From Epulopiscium sp. Nele67-Bin005 (GTDB lineage Bacteria > Bacillota > Clostridia > Lachnospirales > Cellulosilyticaceae): a stretch of DNA of 64,000 nt. How positions within the stretch are numbered: the first letter of the stretch is position 1; each line of letters starts with the position of its first letter. Under the pieces are notes generated by a model, which did not search any database, was not told where the DNA came from, and saw nothing but the letters and a program-made list of their open reading frames with translations. A program made the position numbers and the translations under genes. The stretch is taken from the NCBI GenBank assembly GCA_002007365.1, contig LNZR01000077.1, positions 1-64,000 of the forward strand, in the 5' to 3' direction. Positions 17,531 to 26,222 of this stretch are shown here, piece after piece.

Positions 17531-18673
17531 ATGTTTTTTAATAAAACGGCTGAACAAAAAGAAGCTGCTAAAAAGATGAAAGAAATCGTTAAATCTAATA
17601 AGGCGATTATTAAAAAGTTTGAAGATGAGAAGAAGCGTAAAAATGTACCTGCTTCTGAATATCAAACTGCAATGAAAAACCCAGATAACATTTTAGAAAT
17701 TGATAATCTACACACTTACTTCTATACAGATATGGGGGTTGTGCGTTCTGTAAATGGTGTAAATATCGAAATTCCTCAAGGAAAAACGGTAGCATTAGTA
17801 GGAGAGTCAGGGTGTGGAAAATCTGTAACTAGTATGTCGGTTATGAAACTTATTATGGGACCATCTGGGCAAATTACAAATGGTGCAATTAGATATAACC
17901 GTGCAAGTGGACCAATTGATATCGTAAAAACTCCAATTAGCGAAATGCAACATATTCGTGGAAACGAAATTTCTATGATATTCCAAGAGCCAATGACAAG
18001 TTTAAATCCAGTATTTAGAATTGGGGCCCAAATTGAAGAAGCAATTATGTTGCACAGACCAGATGTTCCAAAATCTGACTTAAAAGCTCAAACTATTAAA
18101 ATGTTAGAATTAGTTGGGATTGCTCGTGCTGAAGGGGTTTATGCCTCTTTCCCACATGAGCTTTCTGGAGGAATGCGTCAACGTGTTATGATTGCTATGT
18201 CACTTTGTTGTAATCCAAAAATGATTATTGCCGATGAGCCAACAACAGCACTAGATGTTACAATCCAAGCCCAAGTTTTGGAGCTTTTACGAGATTTAAA
18301 AGATAAGATTGATGCTAGTATTTTATTAATCACACATGACTTAGGAGTAGTTGCTGAGATGGCAGATTACGTTGTAGTTATGTATGCTGGAAGGGTTGCA
18401 GAACAAGGGACAGCTCACGAAGTTTTCCTAAATCCAAAGCACCCATACACTATTGGACTTATCAAATCTAAGCCAGTAGTTAACCAGTTGGTAGAAAGAT
18501 TATATTCTATTCCAGGAGCAGTACCAAACCCAGTAAATTTACCAAACCACTGCTACTTCAAAGACCGTTGTGACAAATGTATTGCAGCTTGTAACGGAGC
18601 AATCCCAGAGCTAAAAACATTAGAAGGTGGCCACAAAGTAGCGTGCCATTTATATACGCAGGGAGGACATTAG
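17531..18673 (+). CDS. Peptide ABC transporter ATPase, DppD/OppD type, with lysine-rich N-terminal extension
   Basis: An ATPase of about 380 residues. Walker A GESGCGKS, signature LSGGMRQRV, Walker B MIIADEPTTALD and the H-loop ITHD are present. The C-terminal oligopeptide-transporter domain carries a cysteine cluster (CYFKDRCDKCIAAC, later CHLY) that may bind an iron-sulfur centre as in other Opp ATPases. GTG codons at 17522 and 17528 are in frame, but AGGTAGGTGA is best spaced from the ATG at 17531. About 50 residues of charged, lysine-rich sequence (KTAEQKEAAKKMKEIVKSNK) precede the usual domain start ILEIDNLHTYFY. That extension is unusual. Confidence 0.92.
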   Translation: MFFNKTAEQKEAAKKMKEIVKSNKAIIKKFEDEKKRKNVPASEYQTAMKNPDNILEIDNLHTYFYTDMGVVRSVNGVNIEIPQGKTVALVGESGCGKSVTSMSVMKLIMGPSGQITNGAIRYNRASGPIDIVKTPISEMQHIRGNEISMIFQEPMTSLNPVFRIGAQIEEAIMLHRPDVPKSDLKAQTIKMLELVGIARAEGVYASFPHELSGGMRQRVMIAMSLCCNPKMIIADEPTTALDVTIQAQVLELLRDLKDKIDASILLITHDLGVVAEMADYVVVMYAGRVAEQGTAHEVFLNPKHPYTIGLIKSKPVVNQLVERLYSIPGAVPNPVNLPNHCYFKDRCDKCIAACNGAIPELKTLEGGHKVACHLYTQGGH

Positions 18674-19648
18674 ATGAGTGAAGTAATTTTAAAAGTTGAT
18701 AATTTAAAAAAGCACTTCCCAATTAAAGGTGGATTATTACAAAAAGTTGTTGGCCACGTAAAAGCTGTAGATGGTGTATCTTTTGAAGTAAAAAAAGGTT
18801 CGACTTTTGGATTAGTAGGAGAGTCTGGTTGTGGAAAAACTACAGCTGGACGTACACTACTTAGACTACATGAAAATGATGGTGGAAGCGTTATATTTGA
18901 TGGAAAAGATATTTTTGCATTAAATCAAAAAGAACTTCGTGATATTAGACCAGAAATTCAACTAATTTTCCAAGACCCATATAGTTCATTAAGTCCAAAG
19001 ATGCCAGTTGGAGAAATTATTGGAGAAGCAGTAAGAGAGCATAAGTTAGTTCCTGAGAAAGAACTTAGAAATTATGTTATGCAAATTATGAGAGAGTGTG
19101 GACTACAAGACCACCATATCGATAGATATCCACACGAATTCTCAGGAGGGCAACGCCAACGTATTTGTATAGCACGTGCAATTGCCCTAAAACCAAAAGT
19201 AGTAGTATGTGATGAGCCTGTTTCTGCACTAGATGTATCAATCCAAGCTCAAGTTATAAACCTACTAATGGATTTACAAAGAGATAGAGGAATTAGCTAC
19301 GTATTTATTTCGCATGATTTAAGTGTAGTTGAGCATATTTCAGATGAAGTTGGGGTTATGTACCTTGGAAACTTAGTTGAAAAAGCTCCTCGTGAAGAAA
19401 TCTTTAAAAATCCAATGCACCCATACACAAAAGCATTATTTAGTGCAATTCCAACGCCTGACCCAACGGTAAAAATGAACCGTATCGTATTAGAAGGGGA
19501 TATTCCATCTCCAGCTAAGCCACCAGCAGGTTGTAAATTCCACACAAGATGCCAAAGCTGTATGGAGATTTGTAAAGTAACACGTCCAGAATATAAAGAC
19601 TATGGAAACGAACATTTTGTAGCTTGTCATTTATACAACAAACAATAA
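18674..19648 (+). CDS. Peptide ABC transporter ATPase, DppF/OppF type
   Basis: A 324-residue ATPase. Walker A GESGCGKTT, Q-loop LIFQDPYSSLSPKMPV, signature FSGGQRQRICIARAI, Walker B VVVCDEPVSALD and the cysteine-containing C-terminal domain (CKFHTRCQSCMEIC, CHLY) are seen. It starts directly at the stop of the DppD-type gene, with GGGAGGACATTAG overlapping as RBS. It pairs with that subunit to energise import. Confidence 0.93.
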   Translation: MSEVILKVDNLKKHFPIKGGLLQKVVGHVKAVDGVSFEVKKGSTFGLVGESGCGKTTAGRTLLRLHENDGGSVIFDGKDIFALNQKELRDIRPEIQLIFQDPYSSLSPKMPVGEIIGEAVREHKLVPEKELRNYVMQIMRECGLQDHHIDRYPHEFSGGQRQRICIARAIALKPKVVVCDEPVSALDVSIQAQVINLLMDLQRDRGISYVFISHDLSVVEHISDEVGVMYLGNLVEKAPREEIFKNPMHPYTKALFSAIPTPDPTVKMNRIVLEGDIPSPAKPPAGCKFHTRCQSCMEICKVTRPEYKDYGNEHFVACHLYNKQ

Positions 19649-19661
19649 GGAGGATTTTCCT

Positions 19662-19838
19662 ATGAAAGAGCATAAAGAAGATTTTGAGAACTCAAATGAT
19701 TTAGTTGGTCTTGATTTAACTTGGAAAGAAAAGAAAGCTATGATTTTGGCTGCATATTCGGTAGTCCTTCCGATAGCTACAATATTTTTTATAGCATACT
19801 TCTTGTTTTTTGTATTTGTAGATATGTTTTGGTTATAA
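19662..19838 (+). CDS. Small single-span membrane protein at the end of the importer operon
   Basis: A 58-residue reading frame beginning MKEHKEDFENSNDLVGLDLT and ending FVFVDMFWL. It has a charged N-terminal half, then WKEKKAM and one long hydrophobic helix (about residues 28-54), giving an N-in topology. TAAGGAGGATTTTCCT is a near-perfect RBS, 13 bases after the ATPase gene, and a terminator follows 2 bases after its stop, so it is clearly built as the last cistron. I do not recognise a family. It may be a small accessory or stability factor of the transporter. Confidence 0.75.
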   Translation: MKEHKEDFENSNDLVGLDLTWKEKKAMILAAYSVVLPIATIFFIAYFLFFVFVDMFWL

Positions 19839-19840
19839 AT

Positions 19841-19868
19841 AAAGCCACCTATTATGGGTGGTTTTTTT
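19841..19868 (+). terminator. Terminator of the peptide importer operon
   Basis: AAAGCCACC with GGTGGTTTT (one G-U pair) and seven T residues. Confidence 0.88.
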
Positions 19869-19885
19869 ATAAGTATTTTATTAAG

Positions 19886-19910
19886 TATTATATAAGGAAG
19901 AAACTCGTAC
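19886..19910 (+). repeat. Interspersed repeat family A, copy 2 (left of the restriction genes)
   Basis: TATTATATAAGGAAGAAACT followed by CGTAC and a run of A. It forms a direct-repeat pair with the copy at 22206, enclosing the nuclease, the first methylase and the regulator. Confidence 0.8.
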
Positions 19911-19932
19911 AAAAAATATTTGGGAGGATACT

Positions 19933-20739
19933 ATGAGTAAACAGATGATAATTAAGTTGTTTGAGAATAATGTAAAAGGGAAATGTGCTGATACTAGTTC
20001 TAGGAATGTTAATCATGATGGGTGGGAAGGTCATTGGTTGGAGCAACAATTTGGAATTGAACCTAATTCTAATAATGGGGCAGATTTATTTGGGTATGAA
20101 TTGAAAAAGGAAACTAGTAGTAAAACTTCTTTTGGTGATTGGTCGGCTAATAGATATATTTTTAAAACAGGTAGTTATTTTCAATACTTTGAAGGGGATA
20201 CATTTAAAGATAGGCAAAATAGTTTTTGTCAAATTTTTGGCAAGCCTAATCCTCACAAAAATAATAGATATTCTTGGTCAGGTTCTTCTTGCCCAAAAAT
20301 TAATAGCTTCAATGAAGTGGGACAAAAGTTAGTTATAGATGATAACGGAGATATTGTAGCAATTTATTGTTATACACAAGATACTCGTTTAAATAAATAT
20401 TCAATAGTTCCTATAGCTTTTCAACAAGAAGATTTGGAATTAGCTCGATGGTTTGGAAAAAGTTCTCCCTCAAATAATAAGGGAGATAAGTGTTTAAAAT
20501 TAAAACTTGAAGATAAGTTTAATGATGCAGGTTGGTTTACAATTAAAAAAGATGGAAATGGTAGATATAAACAACTTTGTTTTGGCGAACCAATAAATTT
20601 TGATAGATGGTTAAATTTAATTAAAGAAGGAACAGTATTTTTTGATAGTGGCATGTATCAAGGTAATTCAAGACCTTATTCTTTGTGGCGTGCTAATAAT
20701 AAATTTTGGGATAGCTTAATTACAGAAATCTATGAATAA
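19933..20739 (+). CDS. Type II restriction endonuclease, MvaI/BcnI (LlaMI/ScrFI-like) family
   Basis: A 268-residue protein resembling the MvaI/BcnI-type nucleases. The opening lines NVNHDGWEGHWLEQQFGI and NNGADLFGYELKKETSSKTS carry the probable active-site acids and lysine (Glu, Asp, and Glu-x-Lys in YELKKE). Relatives cut CCWGG, CCSGG or CCNGG. The neighbouring pair of cytosine-C5 methylases, one with an N-terminal helix-turn-helix region, recalls the lactococcal ScrFI system (CCNGG), in which the nuclease is of about this length. RBS TGGGAGG. It ends exactly where the convergent methylase gene ends, with no terminator between. The specificity is inferred. Confidence 0.8.
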   Translation: MSKQMIIKLFENNVKGKCADTSSRNVNHDGWEGHWLEQQFGIEPNSNNGADLFGYELKKETSSKTSFGDWSANRYIFKTGSYFQYFEGDTFKDRQNSFCQIFGKPNPHKNNRYSWSGSSCPKINSFNEVGQKLVIDDNGDIVAIYCYTQDTRLNKYSIVPIAFQQEDLELARWFGKSSPSNNKGDKCLKLKLEDKFNDAGWFTIKKDGNGRYKQLCFGEPINFDRWLNLIKEGTVFFDSGMYQGNSRPYSLWRANNKFWDSLITEIYE

Positions 20740-21897
20740 TTATAGTACATTATATTGTTCCAAATAATCAATCATTGATTTTGCAACAGCATCTATAACA
20801 TTAATGCATACAGAATTTCCAAATTGCTTATAAGCTTGAGCATTAGACACAGGTATAATAAATTCTTCTGGAAACCCTTGAAGCCTAGCACATTCTCTTG
20901 GTGTTAGCATTCTAGGGTTTGTATTGTGTTGTTCTATTAGTGCTTCGCTACCATCTTTATAATATCTGGCGCTAATTGTATTAGTATATTTACTGCTAGA
21001 ATTAAATACACAAAATCCAAATCCATTGCCTTTTTGCTTATGAAGTTTCTTTCTTTCTAAGTGACCCTGATATAACTTATCTGATATTGTAAATCTAATA
21101 TCTACACTTTCATCTAAAATCTTTCCAACACTAATACTATCTGAGATTTTACCTGTAGGATATTGGTATGATGCATAATTATTAGGCAAATAATCCTTAT
21201 TAAATCCTACAATAATAATCCTTTCACGATTTTGTGGTACACCAAAATGATAGGCATTTAATACTTCAGGAGCAGGAACATAATAGTTTAACTCATCTAA
21301 AATTGAAAGAATTGTTGTTAGAGTATTCCCTTTATCATGCCCTCTTAGTTGTTTTACATTCTCAAGCATAAAAGCTTTAGGTCGTTTAGTCTTTAAAATT
21401 TCAGCAATATTAAAAAATAAAGTTCCTCTTGCATCATCAAACCCTTTTTTTAGGCCGGCTTGTGAAAATGGCTGACAAGGAAATCCTGCCAATAATATAT
21501 CATGCTCTGGAATAGTATTAATATCAACTTGAGTAATATCTCCAACAGGAGTTTCTCCATAATTAATTCTATAAGTTTTTTGTGCAAACTTATCCCATTC
21601 AGATGAAAAGACTGTTCGTCCTCCATGTTTTTGAAAGCCTTGTCTTATACCTCCAATACCTGCAAATAAATCAATTTGAGTAAATCTACATTCAGATTTG
21701 GTTGGAGATATAAGAGGGGCCTTTGTTGGGAAGGTCAATATTTTATTATAAACTATTGGTGGGATTGCTTCTTTATCACTTTCCCATAATTTCATAGTTT
21801 TTTCTTGTTCAATACTCAAACCTAACGCATCAGAAAATTCCTTTCGTGTTATATCAAGAGCCTTTCTAATATTTGTTATTTCTTGTCCTTGTGTCAT
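20740..21897 (-). CDS. DNA (cytosine-5-)-methyltransferase with N-terminal HTH-like region
   Basis: A 385-residue C5-methylase. Motif I DLFAGIGGIRQGF, the catalytic Cys in GFPCQPFSQAG (motif IV), ENVKQL (VI), QNRERIIIVGF (VIII), RECARLQGFP (IX) and QFGNSVCINVI (X) are all intact. About 65 residues precede motif I and look like a helix-turn-helix (RKALDITRKEFSDALGLS), as in Dcm/EcoRII/ScrFI-A type enzymes, where this part can bind the operator and repress the gene. Its ATG overlaps the stop of the upstream regulator gene by ATGA, so the two are translationally coupled. It protects host DNA from the adjacent nuclease. Confidence 0.92.
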   Translation of the reverse strand: MTQGQEITNIRKALDITRKEFSDALGLSIEQEKTMKLWESDKEAIPPIVYNKILTFPTKAPLISPTKSECRFTQIDLFAGIGGIRQGFQKHGGRTVFSSEWDKFAQKTYRINYGETPVGDITQVDINTIPEHDILLAGFPCQPFSQAGLKKGFDDARGTLFFNIAEILKTKRPKAFMLENVKQLRGHDKGNTLTTILSILDELNYYVPAPEVLNAYHFGVPQNRERIIIVGFNKDYLPNNYASYQYPTGKISDSISVGKILDESVDIRFTISDKLYQGHLERKKLHKQKGNGFGFCVFNSSSKYTNTISARYYKDGSEALIEQHNTNPRMLTPRECARLQGFPEEFIIPVSNAQAYKQFGNSVCINVIDAVAKSMIDYLEQYNVL

Positions 21898-22115
21898 TGG
21901 TTCTGCTCCTTAGTTTCATCAAAAGTTAATAATTCTTCTATTTTACAATCAAATAATGCACACAACTTTTCTATTGTTTCAAAATCAATACGTGTACTTT
22001 TATTTGAATATAAATTAGATATTGTAGTTCTTGATAACTTTGTTTGTTCATGGACAGATTGAATAGTTAAACGAGACTTGCCCATAAGTGTTGATAAATT
22101 GCAATTTAATTTCAT
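21894..22115 (-). CDS. XRE-family helix-turn-helix regulator of the restriction locus
   Basis: A 73-residue Cro/C1-type protein: MKLNCNLSTLMGKSRLTIQS, then a recognition helix region KLSRTTISNLYSNKS and the tail ETIEKLCALFDCKIEELLTF, typical of small YozG-like regulators. The frame is open to 22157, but AAGGAGG stands 5 bases before the ATG at 22115, so that start is chosen. It is co-transcribed and overlapped (ATGA) with the methylase, a position fitting a controller protein that delays nuclease expression. Confidence 0.85.
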   Translation of the reverse strand: MKLNCNLSTLMGKSRLTIQSVHEQTKLSRTTISNLYSNKSTRIDFETIEKLCALFDCKIEELLTFDETKEQNQ

Positions 22116-22205
22116 AGTTTCCTCCTTGGTACATATGATGATATACATTTTAACCATAAAACTGTTTATTTGTCAAGAGTTAGGATAAGTAAATTAGACC
22201 TACTA

Positions 22206-22229
22206 TATTATAAAGGAAGAAACTCGTAC
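22206..22229 (+). repeat. Interspersed repeat family A, copy 3 (right of nuclease/methylase/regulator)
   Basis: TATTAT followed by AAAGGAAGAAACTCGTAC and an A-run, nearly identical to the copy at 19886 and in the same orientation. Confidence 0.8.
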
Positions 22230-22242
22230 AAAAAAAGAACAA

Positions 22243-23223
22243 TTAGCGTGTAATTGCTCTTAAAATTTCGGTTGCTATAATTTTAGAAAGAGGAATAGGG
22301 ACAGCGTTTCCTATCATTTTGTAGCCAGTATCTAAATTATTATATACAAATTCAAAATCATCAGGAAAGCCCTGAATTCTAGCACATTCTCGAACCGTCA
22401 GCCTCCTATATAGATGTTCTTTTTCGGGAACAAAAATATGTTTATCTTTCTCAATTTTAATCATCTTAGGAGCTTTGGGGTGTAGCTGGCACTGCCTACC
22501 ACTTGCCTGAACCGTAAAAGCTTGCTCTTGCCAACTGCGTACACGGTTACGGCTCATATACATTGTAGAAAATGACCCAGTAAAATATTCATGGTTTAAA
22601 ATTTGCAAATTGGAATTAGCTTTATTTTTTTCGAGTGCAGGAGTGGCACAATTTTCCAAATCACCAATACATTGTTGCAAATTAATTTTATAATTTAAAG
22701 GTTGAGGAAACACAAAGTTTATATCCAAGTCTTTTCTAAATCCAATATAAAATATTCGTTTCCTATCTTGAGCAACTCCATAATCAGCCGCATTTACCAT
22801 ATTAATATTGACATCATAATTACATATTTCAAATTGTTCAATGATATTTTTTACAGCATTTGAATGACGATTTGCCATCATGCCAGATACATTTTCAGCC
22901 AGAAAAAATTTGGGTTGCTTATCTTTTAAAATACGAATATATTCAAAAAATAACTTTCCACGTTCATCATCTATCCCTCGCAAAGAGCCAGCAGCACTCC
23001 AACTTTGACAAGGAGGCCCACCAATAATACCATCTATATCACTTGGAAAATCAGCATTTTGTATCTGTCTAATATCTCCTTTTATAAGGGGAGCAGAATG
23101 GTTTTTTTCATAAGTTGCCCAAATCGTTTTATCGTATTCATTTGCCATAGCAATAGTAAATCCAGCTTCCAAAAAACCTAAATCCAATCCCCCAGCTCCA
23201 CTAAATAAACTAATTATATTCAT
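22243..23223 (-). CDS. Second DNA (cytosine-5-)-methyltransferase
   Basis: A 326-residue C5-methylase with motif [14 protein letters not shown], the catalytic Cys in [42 protein letters not shown] and [11 protein letters not shown]. It lacks the HTH extension of the other enzyme. The frame is open to 23244, but AAAGGAGATGTCATT places the start at 23223 (MNIISLFSG). Sequence identity with the first methylase is low outside the motifs, so it is not a recent duplicate. Two methylases may be needed for an asymmetric or degenerate site, or one may be a separate acquisition. Confidence 0.92.
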   Translation of the reverse strand: MNIISLFSGAGGLDLGFLEAGFTIAMANEYDKTIWATYEKNHSAPLIKGDIRQIQNADFPSDIDGIIGGPPCQSWSAAGSLRGIDDERGKLFFEYIRILKDKQPKFFLAENVSGMMANRHSNAVKNIIEQFEICNYDVNINMVNAADYGVAQDRKRIFYIGFRKDLDINFVFPQPLNYKINLQQCIGDLENCATPALEKNKANSNLQILNHEYFTGSFSTMYMSRNRVRSWQEQAFTVQASGRQCQLHPKAPKMIKIEKDKHIFVPEKEHLYRRLTVRECARIQGFPDDFEFVYNNLDTGYKMIGNAVPIPLSKIIATEILRAITR

Positions 23224-23407
23224 AATGACATCTCCTTTCACCATTTAATATAGTATACAAAATAGGATTTATTTTGTCCACCTTAAATAATAAAAAAATT
23301 TTTGAGAAAGTGTTTAGAATATATTTTGTTGGCAATACTTTATTTAGGTTAATAGAACGGGAAATTTTAGGTATACTACTAGTATAAAATTTAAGGAGGA
23401 ATTTCAG

Positions 23408-24187
23408 ATGAAAGATGTGGCATTAATTACAGGAGCTTCTAGTGGAATTGGGTTAGAATTTGCAAAAATTCATGCATCACGTGGTGGAGATTTAGTAATT
23501 ATTTCAAGAAATTTAGCAGACTTAGAAAAAGTTAAGCTAGACCTACAGGAGCAATATAAAATAGAGGTAGTTTGTATTGCAAAGGACTTGTCAGTGAGGG
23601 GGTCAGCTACTGAAATTTATAAGGAAACTATAGATAAGAAGATTGAGGTTATGTATTTAATTAATAATGCTGGTTTTGGAGGTCAGGGGTATTTTCATGA
23701 GCGTAAATGGGAAGCTGACCTTGCTATGATGGAAGTAAATATGTTTGCATTAACGGAGTTAACAAGATTATTTTTACCACATTTTATTAAAAGGAAGAAA
23801 GGCAAAATTTTAAATACTTCTTCAACTGCTGCTCTTATGCCAGGGCCTTTACAAGCTGTTTATTATGCAACAAAAGCTTATGTAACTTCGTTTTCAAATG
23901 CGCTCTCATCGGAATTAGAAGGGACTGGGGTCACTGTGACTACATTAATGCCAGGAGCTACAGAAACCAAATTTGCTTCAACATCTGGAATGGATAAGAC
24001 GGATTTATTTAGTAAAACTGCTCCTGCTAGTGAAGTTGCAAAAGATGGTTATAATGGAATGTTAGCAGGTAAATTAAATGTGATTTCTGGAGTGCCAGCC
24101 CCACTTAGAGCAACTTTGGCATTAGCTCCGTTTCTTCCCAAAAAAGTTATGCTAGATACTATTAAAAAACACCAACAAGTAAAATAA
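23408..24187 (+). CDS. Short-chain dehydrogenase/reductase
   Basis: A 259-residue classical SDR. The Rossmann motif TGASSGIG starts at residue 8, NNAGFGG follows the fourth strand, and Ser with Tyr-x3-Lys (STAA and YYATKAYV) forms the active site. The C-terminal part (APFLPKKVMLDTIKKHQ) resembles DltE/YqjQ-type reductases. Substrate unknown, NADP(H) likely. RBS TAAGGAGGAATTTCAG. It stands alone and ends before a strong terminator. Confidence 0.88.
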   Translation: MKDVALITGASSGIGLEFAKIHASRGGDLVIISRNLADLEKVKLDLQEQYKIEVVCIAKDLSVRGSATEIYKETIDKKIEVMYLINNAGFGGQGYFHERKWEADLAMMEVNMFALTELTRLFLPHFIKRKKGKILNTSSTAALMPGPLQAVYYATKAYVTSFSNALSSELEGTGVTVTTLMPGATETKFASTSGMDKTDLFSKTAPASEVAKDGYNGMLAGKLNVISGVPAPLRATLALAPFLPKKVMLDTIKKHQQVK

Positions 24188-24279
24188 AACTATGGAATAA
24201 AAATATAATTTATGGTATACTAATTATAGTGAAATATTGATTTTTGATATAATAATTGAAAATAAAATTTTAATATATG

Positions 24280-24319
24280 GCTAGTTATAGAATAAATTTC
24301 TATAGCTAGCTTTTTTTTT
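24280..24319 (+). terminator. Terminator in the gap after the short-chain dehydrogenase gene
   Basis: GCTAGTTATAGAA, loop TAAAT, TTCTATAGCTAGC (one G-U pair), then nine T residues. It is the main element of the 24188-24509 gap. The only other feature I see there is a family B repeat. Confidence 0.9.
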
Positions 24320-24324
24320 GGGGT

Positions 24325-24366
24325 GACAAAAAAGCAACTTTATCACGATTTTTGAAATTCAGTTTT
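24325..24366 (+). repeat. Interspersed repeat family B, copy upstream of mtaB
   Basis: GACAAAAAAGC...TATCACGATTTTTGAAATTC...TTTT aligns over about 42 bases with 63735-63778 and, inverted, with each unit of the tandem array at 45398. Confidence 0.65.
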
Positions 24367-24509
24367 GGAGCAAATATATTTTTGAAATTAAATTTCTTTT
24401 TTGTGAAATAAATATTCTTCCTTGATAGATAGAAAAAGTGGTGTTATAATAAAATAATTATTGAAGCCGTTGACTTCATGCGAAATACAGAAATGAGGAG
24501 GTAAGTGCT

Positions 24510-25883
24510 GTGTTTGAGGCTTGCCAAAAAAATGTAGATTTAACATTAGACACAAAAAAATTTTTTGAACAATACAACAGAAATAGACGCATTGCAACTT
24601 TTACTTTGGGGTGCAAAGTAAATCAATATGATACAGAGGCTGTAGTTGAACAATTTACAAATGTTGGATATGAAGTTGTAAATTTTAATGAAAATGCTGA
24701 TGTTTATATAGTAAATACGTGTACTGTTACGCATCTAAGCGACAGAAAATGTAGGCAAATGTTGCGTAAAACAAAGCGAATGAATGAAAATAGTATTTTA
24801 GTAGCAATGGGGTGTTATGTTCAATCTGTGCAACAAAAAATTAAAGAAGAAGTACCAGAAGTTGATATCATAATAGGAACAAATGGTCGTAGTGAAACTT
24901 TAAATATGGTAAATAATTATTGTATTAACAAAACTTTTGACCCAATAGAAGATATTATGAATATTGAACTTTTTGAAGAATTAAAAATTTCACAAATTGA
25001 TGGTCATACAAGAGCTTACCTTAAAATTCAAGAAGGTTGTAATAATTATTGTACTTATTGTATTATTCCTTATGTTAGAGGTAATATTAGAAGTAGACAG
25101 GAGCAAAATGTAATTGAAGAAGCAATTCGTCTTACTAATATTGGATTTAAAGAAATTATTTTAACGGGAATACATGTAGCATCTTATGGAAAAGATTTGA
25201 ACCAAACTTCTTTAGAAACGTTACTTCCAAAACTTAATGATATAGAAAATTTGGAGAGAGTGAGATTAAGTTCTATTGAGCCAGTTGTAATAACTGAACA
25301 ATTTTTAAATACTATTAATCAACTGCCAAAGATGTGTAAGCATTTTCATTTGTCGTTACAAAGTGGTTGTGACACTGTTTTAGAAAGAATGAACCGAAAA
25401 TATACGACTGATGAATATTTTGCTAGTGTACAAGCATTAAAAAATGTTTGGGAAGATGTGGCATTAACAACAGATATAATAGTAGGTTTTCCAAATGAAA
25501 CTGAAGAAGAGTTTGAAGAAACTATGAAATTTGTAGAAAAAGTTGGATTTTATCAAATTCACATTTTTCCATTTTCTCCAAGAGAGGGAACAAAAGCTAG
25601 TACTATGAGTGGTCAAGTTGAGCCGCAAATCAAAGAAGAGCGTGCCAAACGATTAAAACAATTGTCACAAAAATTAACTGAGCAGTTTTTACAAAAGCAA
25701 ATTGATAAAACTGTTACTATATTAGTTGAAAAACATGAAAATAATCGTATAATTGGGCATACTAGTAACTATATTAAAGTTAAGGCCACATTAAATACCT
25801 ATGTTAGCTATGAAAATCAGTTAGTAAATGTAAAAATTATTACACAAGAAAATGGATTTTTAAATGGTATGGTAGTTAACTAA
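24510..25883 (+). CDS. mtaB: tRNA N6-threonylcarbamoyladenosine (t6A37) methylthiotransferase MtaB
   Basis: A 457-residue radical SAM methylthiotransferase that converts t6A37 to ms2t6A in tRNA. The N-terminal MTTase domain has Cys35 (FTLGCKVNQYD), Cys71 (NTCTVT) and Cys102 (GCYVQ), which bind one [4Fe-4S] cluster. The radical SAM cluster is Cys177-x3-Cys181-x2-Cys184 (EGCNNYCTYCIIPYVRG). A TRAM domain forms the C-terminus. The GCKVNQYD form, not GCQMN, points to MtaB and not MiaB. The start is GTG, 8 bases after GAGGAGG. It heads a housekeeping run conserved in Clostridia. Confidence 0.92.
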   Translation: MFEACQKNVDLTLDTKKFFEQYNRNRRIATFTLGCKVNQYDTEAVVEQFTNVGYEVVNFNENADVYIVNTCTVTHLSDRKCRQMLRKTKRMNENSILVAMGCYVQSVQQKIKEEVPEVDIIIGTNGRSETLNMVNNYCINKTFDPIEDIMNIELFEELKISQIDGHTRAYLKIQEGCNNYCTYCIIPYVRGNIRSRQEQNVIEEAIRLTNIGFKEIILTGIHVASYGKDLNQTSLETLLPKLNDIENLERVRLSSIEPVVITEQFLNTINQLPKMCKHFHLSLQSGCDTVLERMNRKYTTDEYFASVQALKNVWEDVALTTDIIVGFPNETEEEFEETMKFVEKVGFYQIHIFPFSPREGTKASTMSGQVEPQIKEERAKRLKQLSQKLTEQFLQKQIDKTVTILVEKHENNRIIGHTSNYIKVKATLNTYVSYENQLVNVKIITQENGFLNGMVVN

Positions 25884-25910
25884 AATTATAAATTGAAAGG
25901 TGATGATTAG

Positions 25911-26165
25911 ATGAATAATATGAACGAGACAATGCAATTTCAATTTAATTTATCTGAACCACAATCAACAAAGGAAGTTCTACTAGATGTGTATACAGCG
26001 TTGAATGATAAAGGGTATAATCCTATTAATCAAATTGTAGGGTATATAATGTCGGGAGACCCTACCTATATTACTAGCCATAATGGGGCTAGAACTAAAA
26101 TTAGAAAATTAGAACGTGATGAAATTTTAGAGGAATTGGTTGCATTTTATTTAAAACAATCGTAA
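25911..26165 (+). CDS. ireB: IreB family regulatory phosphoprotein (UPF0297)
   Basis: An 84-residue small protein that is a near-textbook match to Ire[39 protein letters not shown], then [18 protein letters not shown]. In Enterococcus it is phosphorylated by the PASTA kinase IreK and affects cephalosporin tolerance. The RBS GAAAGGTGATG precedes ATG. Its neighbours (mtaB, ruvX, DUF1292, fur, rnj) match the usual order in Clostridia. Confidence 0.93.
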   Translation: MNNMNETMQFQFNLSEPQSTKEVLLDVYTALNDKGYNPINQIVGYIMSGDPTYITSHNGARTKIRKLERDEILEELVAFYLKQS

Positions 26166-26170
26166 TTAAC

Positions 26171-26195
26171 AGGCTGTAGAATACATCTGCAGCCT
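26171..26195 (+). promoter_or_regulatory. Intercistronic hairpin between ireB and ruvX
   Basis: AGGCTGTAGA, loop ATACA, TCTGCAGCCT (one G-U pair) without a T-run. It probably gives partial attenuation or message stabilisation. Confidence 0.5.
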
Positions 26196-26222
26196 ATTAT
26201 ATTAATTAGACTGGAGTATAAA

